A stretch of DNA of 64,000 nt from Leptothermofonsia sichuanensis E412 (GTDB lineage Bacteria; Cyanobacteriota; Cyanobacteriia; Leptolyngbyales; Leptolyngbyaceae), in the NCBI RefSeq assembly GCF_019891175.1, contig NZ_CP072600.1:5828001-5892000 (forward strand). Reading direction: 5' to 3'. How positions within the stretch are numbered: position 1 is the first letter of the stretch; each line of letters opens with the position of its first letter. A program made the position numbers and the translations under genes. Shown in pieces: positions 38,299 to 47,400 of the stretch. Under the pieces are notes generated by a model. It was given only the letters and a program-made list of their open reading frames with translations. It was not told where the DNA came from and did no database searches.

Positions 38299-38487
38299 GG
38301 CTACAAAGTTTCTACATCCCCCAGCCCCGGCTCCTGGCTGTGACCATCCTCAGAAACGCTGAAACCCAGTCAGTACAGACGTTCTCATGTTTTGGGCTGA
38401 CTGGCTTTGGGTACCTTTAGATCAGAGCTATCTGCTTTCAGGGTGTTGCGATCGCATCAGTTGGGTGACTCATTGCAGGAGGTATAA
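38299..38487 (+). promoter_or_regulatory. Upstream region of cas1 with hairpin and strong ribosome site
   Basis: An inverted repeat, CCAGTCAG (38366-38373) and CTGACTGG (38397-38404), lies 85 bp before cas1. The AGGAGG at 38477-38482 is 5 nt from the ATG. No clear -35/-10 pair was identified. Confidence 0.45.
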
Positions 38488-39504
38488 ATGTCTACGCTTT
38501 ATCTGATGCAGCAGGGAGCAACCCTGAGGAGAGAACAGGGACGGTTTCTCATTGAACCCCCCGGCAACGACCTGGACGAGCCATGTCTGGAGATCCCGAT
38601 TCAAGAAATTGAGCGCATACTGGTTCTGGGCAACATCCAGTTGACCAATGCCGCCATCTCAAGCTGTTTAGAAGCCCAGATTCCGGTTGTGTTTCTGTCC
38701 CGTACCGGGTCCTATAAAGGCCATCTCTGGAGTGCAGAACTGGGCGACCTTAAGGCAGAGGCCGCCCAATTTCGCTGCTATTCTGACCCGGAGTTTCAGC
38801 TAGAGATGGCAAAAACACTGGTCTGGGGAAAACTGGTCAACTCCAGGCAGTTGCTCCTCCGCTCTCACCGCAGGCGGCAAAATGAAATAGTTGACGCAGC
38901 GATCGCCGGCCTGACAACAGATATCCGTGCTGTGGAGACAGTGGATAACCTGGAGTCACTGCGGGGCTATGAGGGAACCGCCGCTGCCCGTTACTTTTCT
39001 GCCTTTGGGCAGTTGTTCACAAACACCCACTTTCAGTTCACAACCCGCAACCGGCGTCCACCAACTGACCCGGTCAACTCCATGCTGAGTTTTGGCTACA
39101 CGCTCCTGTTCAACAATGTCATGAGCTTAATCCTGGCAGAGGGGTTAAACCCTTACCTGGGCAACCTGCACCGCAATGACCGCAAGGAGATGCATCTGGC
39201 ATCAGACCTGATGGAGGAGTTTCGTTCTCCGATTGTCGATAGTCTGGTGCTGACCCTGATTAACCAGCAGGTGATAAAACCAGAGGATTTTGTCACGGCT
39301 GAGCATAACGGCGGCGTTTACCTGTCAGATCCGGGACGCAGGCGATTTTTAAGGGAATTTGAGGAACGAATTTGCAGCTTAACCCAACATCCTGAAGTCA
39401 AAGCGCAGGTACCCTATCGGCGAGCAATCCAGCTTCAGGTACAGTGCTATAAGCGAGCATTGTTGGACTCGGTCCCCTACGAGGCGTTTCTGCGCTCCGC
39501 CTGA
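38488..39504 (+). CDS. cas1: CRISPR-associated endonuclease Cas1
   Basis: Integrase of the adaptation complex that inserts new spacers at the leader end of the array. The 338 residues match Cas1: STLYLMQQGATL at the start, the conserved Glu in YEGTAAARYF (about 158), and the metal-binding His and Asp in LHRNDRKEMHLASDLMEEFR (about 230-250). It precedes cas2 but is separated from it by an IS1-family element. No effector cas gene is in the window, so the subtype cannot be set; the repeat and gene set would fit a type I-D or III system working in trans. Confidence 0.95.
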   Translation: MSTLYLMQQGATLRREQGRFLIEPPGNDLDEPCLEIPIQEIERILVLGNIQLTNAAISSCLEAQIPVVFLSRTGSYKGHLWSAELGDLKAEAAQFRCYSDPEFQLEMAKTLVWGKLVNSRQLLLRSHRRRQNEIVDAAIAGLTTDIRAVETVDNLESLRGYEGTAAARYFSAFGQLFTNTHFQFTTRNRRPPTDPVNSMLSFGYTLLFNNVMSLILAEGLNPYLGNLHRNDRKEMHLASDLMEEFRSPIVDSLVLTLINQQVIKPEDFVTAEHNGGVYLSDPGRRRFLREFEERICSLTQHPEVKAQVPYRRAIQLQVQCYKRALLDSVPYEAFLRSA

Positions 39505-39596
39505 CCGTTTTTATCGATTTTGATCAAGGATGTGCCGAATTTCCAGGTGTTCCCTATGAGGCATTTCCACATTCCGCCTGACCTGTCTTCTACTTC
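39505..39596 (+). repeat. Degenerate duplication of the cas1 3' end
   Basis: The 35 nt at 39549-39583 repeat the last codons and stop of cas1 (39472-39506): GTTCCCTATGAGGCATTTCC versus GTCCCCTACGAGGCGTTTCT, then ATTCCGCCTGACC versus CTCCGCCTGACC. By eye 28 of 35 match, and all seven differences are transitions. It looks like a decayed tail of a second cas1 or a tandem duplication. Confidence 0.6.
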
Positions 39597-39624
39597 GGTC
39601 GTGTTCTAGACTTGTTGTTTTAGG

Positions 39625-40092
39625 TTAGATAGCAAAACCAAACTCATAACGGTTAATAAATAGCCCAATCACAATGTCATGCATCAGAATGGACTTAGAA
39701 AAGCAAATAGTTTTGCGAGCTAATCGCTTCAAGCGCGTGCGTAAAGTCAAATGCTTACGCTCAATCTTCTGCGTGTTCTGTTTGCCAACGGTATGAAGAC
39801 TTGGGTCAAGCTGCCGCTCATAGGTTCCCCAACCATCTGTGTAAAACTGCATAATTCCAAACGGTTCTAATAACGCTTTGAGTTGGAGGAATGCTTCATC
39901 TTGATGCGTCGCCAACACATAAGCTAATATTTTTCCACTGTGATGGTCAATTGCATGCCATAACCAACGTTGCTGGGCTTTAGACTGGACAAAACTCCAC
40001 ATTTCATCGGCTTCTGCCTCTGTATCTTCCCCCTGGCAAAGCTTTACGATGCTTTGAGCGGGTTCCAACTCAGCCAGTTTGAGTTCATTCAC
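39625..40092 (-). CDS. insB: IS1-family transposase, InsB part
   Basis: The catalytic DDE part of an IS1 transposase (155 residues from a GTG start). It has DEMWSFVQSKAQQRWLWHAID, FYTDGWGTYE and the IERKHLTLRTRLKRLARKT motif. It is normally made as a fusion with InsA through a slip on an A-run. Here the run at 40111-40118 has eight A on the minus strand, and joining the two frames needs a +1 shift (giving DRQLKAVNELKL), unlike the usual -1. Confidence 0.85.
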   Translation of the reverse strand: MNELKLAELEPAQSIVKLCQGEDTEAEADEMWSFVQSKAQQRWLWHAIDHHSGKILAYVLATHQDEAFLQLKALLEPFGIMQFYTDGWGTYERQLDPSLHTVGKQNTQKIERKHLTLRTRLKRLARKTICFSKSILMHDIVIGLFINRYEFGFAI

Positions 40093-40408
40093 GGCTTTGA
40101 GTTGACGATCTTTTTTTTAATTCCTCAATCACCGTCGTTGGACTAATGTGAAGGACACGGGCAGTGTCTCGAATCCCACTCCCATTCATTGCCATATCGC
40201 TGATTTGTTGCTTGACTTCAGGCAGATACCCTTGATAGGTGTATTGCAAAATAAAGGTGCGCCGATGGCATCCTGAGTTTTGACAAAAGTAGCGCTGTTT
40301 GCCGTCTGGTGTTGTGCCGTGTTTGATCACCTCAATCCCATCACACACAGGGCAGTGAATTGGTTCTAATACCATAACTTGAGTTCCCGCAACTACTGAC
40401 TTCTCCAT
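40085..40408 (-). CDS. insA: IS1-family transposase, InsA part
   Basis: The 107-residue DNA-binding part of the IS1 transposase. A zinc-finger-like Cys motif (CPVCDG, CQNSGCHRRTF) is followed by a helix-turn-helix (GSGIRDTARVLHISPTTVIEELKK). It ends 8 nt inside insB. The poly-A run at 40111-40118 is the likely frameshift site. Confidence 0.85.
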   Translation of the reverse strand: MEKSVVAGTQVMVLEPIHCPVCDGIEVIKHGTTPDGKQRYFCQNSGCHRRTFILQYTYQGYLPEVKQQISDMAMNGSGIRDTARVLHISPTTVIEELKKRSSTQSRE

Positions 40409-40453
40409 CTAACCAGTTCTTCGTAAGGAAAACAACAAACCTAGAACATTACC

Positions 40454-40586
40454 CCCGTCCCATTCAATTGGACCAACCACCCGTGTTCCGTCAGGAAAAT
40501 TTTGACGGGTCCCAGCCCGTCAAAATTTAATCCCAATCAACTTTTTAGTCCTCAGTTACCCGTCCCATTCAATTGGACCAACCACC
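40454..40586 (+). repeat. Direct repeats and hairpin between the IS element and cas2
   Basis: A 28-nt sequence (CCCGTCCCATTCAATTGGAC then CAACCACC) occurs at 40454-40481 and again at 40559-40586, the second copy ending directly at the cas2 ATG. Between them lies a perfect 13-bp hairpin, AAATTTTGACGGG/CCCGTCAAAATTT, at 40497-40528 with loop TCCCAG. The hairpin could be a terminator or a translation control element for cas2, and the duplication suggests rearrangement near the insertion. Confidence 0.6.
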
Positions 40587-40862
40587 ATGCTGGTACTGGT
40601 AGTTTATGATATTCCCGACAACAAACGCCGGGTAAAACTGTCAAATTTTCTCGAAGGCCACGGGCGGCGAGTTCAGGACAGTGTGTTCGAGTGCTTCTTA
40701 GATCTGGAAGGAATGCAGAAGCTGTATCGACAGATTGAACGCCGGGTCAACCCCCAGGAAGACAATGTCCGGTTTTACTGGATTCCAGCAGATTCTTTGC
40801 CGCGCACACTAACCATTGGCAGCTTAAAGCCCGAACCGCCACCCAGGTGCTACATCGTCTAG
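40587..40862 (+). CDS. cas2: CRISPR-associated protein Cas2
   Basis: The 91-residue partner of Cas1 in spacer acquisition. It shows the ferredoxin-like start LVLVVYDIPDNKRRVKL with the conserved Asp8, GRRVQDSVFEC, and VRFYWIPAD. It is full length. A 78-bp hairpin repeat (copy C) follows 23 bp after the stop, then the leader of the array. Confidence 0.95.
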   Translation: MLVLVVYDIPDNKRRVKLSNFLEGHGRRVQDSVFECFLDLEGMQKLYRQIERRVNPQEDNVRFYWIPADSLPRTLTIGSLKPEPPPRCYIV

Positions 40863-40885
40863 TAGAGTAAACACTTAATTTTGGG

Positions 40886-40966
40886 CACTGCTGAATAGCA
40901 GTATGAATTGGAACGAAGTTTCAATTCATACTCACTCTAATTCATACCCAGATTCAGCAATGCCTA
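40886..40966 (+). repeat. 78-bp dispersed hairpin repeat, copy C
   Basis: GCTGAATAGCAGTATGAATT with the matching arm and CAATTCATAC, then CTAATTCATACCCAG and TCAGCAATGCC. It lies just after cas2 and before the array leader. It could end the cas2 transcript. Confidence 0.6.
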
Positions 40967-41226
40967 ATTTTGCAACATGAAGCCTTTGGAATGGCCAGAT
41001 TTCGCTATTGTTCTACCCAACCTACGTTGCAGAACTTTTAATTTGCTCTACCAAGGTCTGCCTTAAAGGCTTCTCAAAACCTTGATCCCTCATACAAAAG
41101 GAGGAGGCTTTGACCAACCCTTAAATAAAGCACGCCCTGGGATTCCCTATAGCGCCCATCATGCGCCCTTTTGACCCTCTCCCCTGTTCCCTGTTCCCAA
41201 ATCCCCAATAGATTCACCGTCCCATG

Positions 41227-41254
41227 TTTACAACCGCTTTAGAATTGCTATACT
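41227..41254 (+). promoter_or_regulatory. Candidate leader promoter
   Basis: TTTACA (41227-41232), a 16-nt spacer and TATACT (41249-41254) form a good sigma70-type promoter. The predicted RNA start is at about 41261, some 215 nt before the first repeat. It would drive the array transcript on the plus strand. Confidence 0.55.
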
Positions 41255-41272
41255 ACGGAGGAGATTTGATAA

Positions 41273-41458
41273 ATGTATCGTCTCATCGACACACCTGGCT
41301 TGAACCTTGAAAACCGCATATTTTCGTTGACCTCCGTCGATGGCTTTCCCGGTGGGCTTTCTGGCGCTTCGCAGAAGATGCTTGTTGAGAATCAAAGAGG
41401 CTTTTTGACAATAGTTAAGAGGTCCGTCGATTTGTCCTCTCAAAGCCCCACCTGGTAA
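41273..41458 (+). CDS. Possible small leader-encoded ORF
   Basis: A 61-codon frame (MYRLIDTPGLNLENRIF...) starts 7 nt after GGAGGAG, a strong ribosome site, and lies right behind the candidate leader promoter. It matches no family I know. It may be a chance ORF in the leader. Confidence 0.2.
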   Translation: MYRLIDTPGLNLENRIFSLTSVDGFPGGLSGASQKMLVENQRGFLTIVKRSVDLSSQSPTW

Positions 41459-41475
41459 GCTACTGTAGACGACCT

Positions 41476-44400
41476 GATTCAAACCCCTTCCCCGCAAGGG
41501 GACGGAAACTTCAAGGAAGCGATCGCGGGACAGGTGATCTACCCGCCGATTCAAACCCCTTCCCCGCAAGGGGACGGAAACTACAGAGCTTGAGTGGGAT
41601 AACACTCCAGGGTCAGCCGATTCAAACCCCTTCCCCGCAAGGGGACGGAAACGTGGGAGTTTGACGGCTTCTGAAAAATTTCAAAACGATTCAAACCCCT
41701 TCCCCGCAAGGGGACGGAAACGATCAGGTTGCGGGCAGTGAGTTGATTCGAATTTATGGGGATTCAAACCCCTTCCCCGCAAGGGGACGGAAACAACAAA
41801 GAAAAATTGATTTACAGTTAAGTTTAGAGCAAGATTCAAACCCCTTCCCCGCAAGGGGACGGAAACTATAAGTTAGACAAATTCCAAGATAATGTCAAGC
41901 GATGATTCAAACCCCTTCCCCGCAAGGGGACGGAAACGAGTCCCGCGGAAGCCACTAACAGTAAAACCCCTCTTGTTGATTCAAACCCCTTCCCCGCAAG
42001 GGGACGGAAACAAAGGTTGGTTTTTCTTGTTTCACTGGTTCTCGACGGATTCAAACCCCTTCCCCGCAAGGGGACGGAAACACATATTTTTGAAGTTTGG
42101 GGTCAAAGACCCCAATGGCCTGATTCAAACCCCTTCCCCGCAAGGGGACGGAAACATCTTATAAGAGTAAACCAAACGGAGGAAATCCAAATGTCGATTC
42201 AAACCCCTTCCCCGCAAGGGGACGGAAACGGTTCTCGACGAACCAAAAAATTTCTGTTAAGCTCCATGATTCAAACCCCTTCCCCGCAAGGGGACGGAAA
42301 CTTTTAGGTGGAGTTTTGTACCGAAAGGAATCAAATTTCGATTCAAACCCCTTCCCCGCAAGGGGACGGAAACTTCCCAGTATGGGAAATACAAACGACA
42401 TATTTCTGGAGTGATTCAAACCCCTTCCCCGCAAGGGGACGGAAACGTCAGACGTTAAATATATTGACGTTTCTGAAGTAAATCGATTCAAACCCCTTCC
42501 CCGCAAGGGGACGGAAACAGTCCAAACCAACAAAGGCTTTGAATACCGAGCAATCCCCGATTCAAACCCCTTCCCCGCAAGGGGACGGAAACAGCTCTCT
42601 GATATCCGACCTGAGGACAGATGCAAGGCGATTCAAACCCCTTCCCCGCAAGGGGACGGAAACTGTCCATTTATTTAGCATTGAATTTCCTCCAAATTGA
42701 TTCAAACCCCTTCCCCGCAAGGGGACGGAAACTGTCCATAAATTCCTCTACGACCGTCATAATCACCTTGATTCAAACCCCTTCCCCGCAAGGGGACGGA
42801 AACCATTGCAAAGGGACTCAACCGTAAGGCTTTTTTACCTGATTCAAACCCCTTCCCCGCAAGGGGACGGAAACTAGTAGTAATTCTGGCGTTACCCAGA
42901 GATTCAAGCGACGATTCAAACCCCTTCCCCGCAAGGGGACGGAAACTTCAGAATTAGATTCCACTTTGAATCGCTGAATTGCTCGATTCAAACCCCTTCC
43001 CCGCAAGGGGACGGAAACTTGAGTACGTCCTTTATCGAAACAAATCTGCTACATTGATTCAAACCCCTTCCCCGCAAGGGGACGGAAACGATGCCTGGTT
43101 CGGGGGGTGGGCTTAAATAATGGCAGCGATTCAAACCCCTTCCCCGCAAGGGGACGGAAACATTCTGCTCTGTTTTTGTAACTTTGATCTTTGCAAGATT
43201 CAAACCCCTTCCCCGCAAGGGGACGGAAACTTTCTATTGCTTCTGATTTAGTTTTGAAATACCCTTCAGATTCAAACCCCTTCCCCGCAAGGGGACGGAA
43301 ACACCTGGAACTGAGTTCCGTCCTCTTTTTCCAGAAAGAGATTCAAACCCCTTCCCCGCAAGGGGACGGAAACAAAGAATCGCTACCCGTATCAGTAAAA
43401 TCGACACCGACCGATTCAAACCCCTTCCCCGCAAGGGGACGGAAACGCATAACCACGGCGATCGCAAGTCACCACAACGCGACGGATTCAAACCCCTTCC
43501 CCGCAAGGGGACGGAAACCGTTCAAAATTGGATTGGCACGTAGTGCTGATACCAATCGATTCAAACCCCTTCCCCGCAAGGGGACGGAAACTGTAAAATT
43601 CCAAAATTACTATCAGGCTTCTTTTCTGGCGATTCAAACCCCTTCCCCGCAAGGGGACGGAAACGATTTGACGACTAAGTAGCGCATAGAACCTCCAGGG
43701 TAAAAGCGATTCAAACCCCTTCCCCGCAAGGGGACGGAAACAAGAACGGCTGGAAAGCAGTTATATCTTCTTCATAAATATGATTCAAACCCCTTCCCCG
43801 CAAGGGGACGGAAACCTGGTTGGTTCCATTACCTGGAGTTTTTTTATGGGTGATGATTCAAACCCCTTCCCCGCAAGGGGACGGAAACACATGGATTTTA
43901 CGATCGCCGTGGTGAATACCAAATTGATTCAAACCCCTTCCCCGCAAGGGGACGGAAACAATATGGGCCAACCCATGTGCCAGGACAAACGCGACCGGGA
44001 GATTCAAACCCCTTCCCCGCAAGGGGACGGAAACAAGTAAACAGGTTTGCGAACTGTACGAGATTGTTCGGAGATTCAAACCCCTTCCCCGCAAGGGGAC
44101 GGAAACACTGTCTAAATCCGACAGTAGGATTAACGTTTCTTCAAGATTCAAACCCCTTCCCCGCAAGGGGACGGAAACAACAAGGACGTTAATACTCAAC
44201 AAGTGAAGTCAATTCTTCCTGATTCAAACCCCTTCCCCGCAAGGGGACGGAAACGCCGATTTGAAATTCAACGGGAACACCTACTTGCGATTCAAACCCC
44301 TTCCCCGCAAGGGGACGGAAACTATCAGATCTATAGGACTTGATAAACTTATCAAGCTGAGACTGATTCAAACCCCTTCCCCGCAAGGGGACGGAAACAA

Positions 44401-47400
44401 TTCTGAAAATCCTGGATTGCTGATACTGGACGAGATTGATTCAAACCCCTTCCCCGCAAGGGGACGGAAACACAATCTGGTGCGGACGTTGCCACAACTT
44501 CCCTAGATTCAAACCCCTTCCCCGCAAGGGGACGGAAACATTAGAATCCCTGCACTTAACCTTCAAAAGCATTACAGATTCAAACCCCTTCCCCGCAAGG
44601 GGACGGAAACAAATTCTCCTCTATTTTGACAGATACAAAGGTTATTAATGATTCAAACCCCTTCCCCGCAAGGGGACGGAAACAGAATAATCTCGGGTTT
44701 CTTGTCACATTCATGGTCCTGATTCAAACCCCTTCCCCGCAAGGGGACGGAAACCCTGTGGGGTGTTGTACAGAATTTTTCTGTGATATTCAAGATGATT
44801 CAAACCCCTTCCCCGCAAGGGGACGGAAACAATTATTAAAATTTGAATATCAAGTATTAGCTCACCAACGATTCAAACCCCTTCCCCGCAAGGGGACGGA
44901 AACACTGACAACAAATCCAACTGTAAGTGACCGTAATAAAGCTGATTCAAACCCCTTCCCCGCAAGGGGACGGAAACTGGGTTGTAATCCCGTAGCGCAA
45001 ACTGCGATTACTGTCGCGATTCAAACCCCTTCCCCGCAAGGGGACGGAAACGTGTTACTAAACACCTCACCGGCCCCACGGTTATTAAAGATTCAAACCC
45101 CTTCCCCGCAAGGGGACGGAAACCTTTCCCCATCGTCAATTGCAACGATTTCCCCATTTTGATTCAAACCCCTTCCCCGCAAGGGGACGGAAACCCTGAT
45201 TGCCATTTCTGGTATCGAGTCACAAAACTAGATTCAAACCCCTTCCCCGCAAGGGGACGGAAACCCTTAATGTGACGGCGATCGCGAACCATCAGCAAAG
45301 TGATTCAAACCCCTTCCCCGCAAGGGGACGGAAACCTTTAGCCCGCTGCTGTTGGATGGAGCGGAGCAGCTTGAGATTCAAACCCCTTCCCCGCAAGGGG
45401 ACGGAAACAATGGCTGGAAATCAGCTATATCTTCTTCATAAATATAGATTCAAACCCCTTCCCCGCAAGGGGACGGAAACATTTCGTAGACTTGATAGCC
45501 CTTCAATCCTTTAATAGATTCAAACCCCTTCCCCGCAAGGGGACGGAAACTCTTGTAGTGCCTAACTTTTTCGTGTAGTGCCTAACTTGATTCAAACCCC
45601 TTCCCCGCAAGGGGACGGAAACAATCTGTTGGGGTGTCGCCTGTGCCATAGTTTGTAGAGATTCAAACCCCTTCCCCGCAAGGGGACGGAAACGTGGGGT
45701 TTTTGCTCTACGCGGGGACCCCACCCCACCGATTCAAACCCCTTCCCCGCAAGGGGACGGAAACGTGTCGATCGCACACTGGACTTGATCCCATCAAGAA
45801 GTGGATTCAAACCCCTTCCCCGCAAGGGGACGGAAACAATTGGAAACCCCACAGCACAGTGGGAAGTTACCTGAATGATTCAAACCCCTTCCCCGCAAGG
45901 GGACGGAAACTTCTGGGTGAGAAGACCAAACAAGCTTCCAGCGAGTAGAGATTCAAACCCCTTCCCCGCAAGGGGACGGAAACTTTCCAGCGGTAGATAG
46001 TGGTGATCCTATTGCTACTGGGATTCAAACCCCTTCCCCGCAAGGGGACGGAAACTTGAAGCAATTCGCAGCGCCCAGAGCGCAACTTAATTTCTCGATT
46101 CAAACCCCTTCCCCGCAAGGGGACGGAAACGAGAACAAAAAGTTTGCTTTAGCTGATCTAGATAAATTTGATTCAAACCCCTTCCCCGCAAGGGGACGGA
46201 AACTTGAGTGATTCGGGGTTGCCGCGAGGGTTAGGCATTGGGATTCAAACCCCTTCCCCGCAAGGGGACGGAAACAAAATTCGTTGACGATCCAGCGATC
46301 GCTCAGCTTTATAGATTCAAACCCCTTCCCCGCAAGGGGACGGAAACAACCCTGGTTTGCTTCTTCCCACTCGAATCTACTGGTGATTCAAACCCCTTCC
46401 CCGCAAGGGGACGGAAACTACGGCTTTGAAAAAAAGGCTACGGTTTCGCCCTCTGCGATTCAAACCCCTTCCCCGCAAGGGGACGGAAACCTATCTCCCT
46501 CCTGTGGGGACTGAACTGCAAATTATTCCTGATTCAAACCCCTTCCCCGCAAGGGGACGGAAACACAATTTTTTTGCTGTGATACTAGAGGCGATTCAAT
46601 TTTGATTCAAACCCCTTCCCCGCAAGGGGACGGAAACACTAGAACCGACAAAATTTCAGTTGACGAAAAGTCACGACGATTCAAACCCCTTCCCCGCAAG
46701 GGGACGGAAACAGCACAACTTGGTTTAATCAAGTTTTGGCGACTGACGAAATGATTCAAACCCCTTCCCCGCAAGGGGACGGAAACAAGAGTGCTGAAGA
46801 AATTGAGGATCTGAAAGATAAACGTTGATTCAAACCCCTTCCCCGCAAGGGGACGGAAACCCCGGGGCTTACTGTGACCCCTTAAAGGAATAGTAATTTT
46901 GATTCAAACCCCTTCCCCGCAAGGGGACGGAAACCAGAAGCAATTTCCGCCTCAAGATCGGAAATCGCTTGATTCAAACCCCTTCCCCGCAAGGGGACGG
47001 AAACTCAAATTAATCTGATCCGAGTGCCAGGACTGATGATAGATTCAAACCCCTTCCCCGCAAGGGGACGGAAACAGTTTTGGTTTGTTTTTTAGCTGCT
47101 TGTTTTTTAGTGTTGATTCAAACCCCTTCCCCGCAAGGGGACGGAAACCGAGTACTATCGGAAAGTCAAAGCGATCACAGTTGCTGGATTCAAACCCCTT
47201 CCCCGCAAGGGGACGGAAACTGGTCTTTCTTCTTTCACCGGTTCTCGACGAACCAGAAAATGATTCAAACCCCTTCCCCGCAAGGGGACGGAAACCCTCC
47301 CTGCTGATACCGCTTCCGAAAATCTCGGATTTGATTCAAACCCCTTCCCCGCAAGGGGACGGAAACGGTATGGCTGCGCATGAGTAAAACTCCAATCAAC

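Larger units (their letters stand above)
39597..40453 (-). mobile_element. IS1-family insertion sequence between cas1 and cas2
   Basis: An 857-bp element bounded by 25-nt inverted repeats that start with GGT as in IS1: GGTCGTGTTCTAGACTTGTT at the left, and the complement of the right end GGTAATGTTCTAGGTTTGTT (4 mismatches in 25). It carries insA and insB in overlapping frames. No target duplication is seen: the 8 nt TCTACTTC on the left differ from CCCGTCCC on the right, so the flank may have been rearranged after insertion. Confidence 0.85.
40967..41475 (+). promoter_or_regulatory. CRISPR leader region
   Basis: It lies between cas2 and the first repeat. It has an AT-moderate sequence with a GGAGGAGG run near 41100, a CCCTGTTCCCTGTTCCC simple repeat at 41184-41200, and the promoter-like pair at 41227-41254. 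Being on the cas1-cas2 side, and with the degenerate repeat at the far end, this is the acquisition end of the array. Confidence 0.7.
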
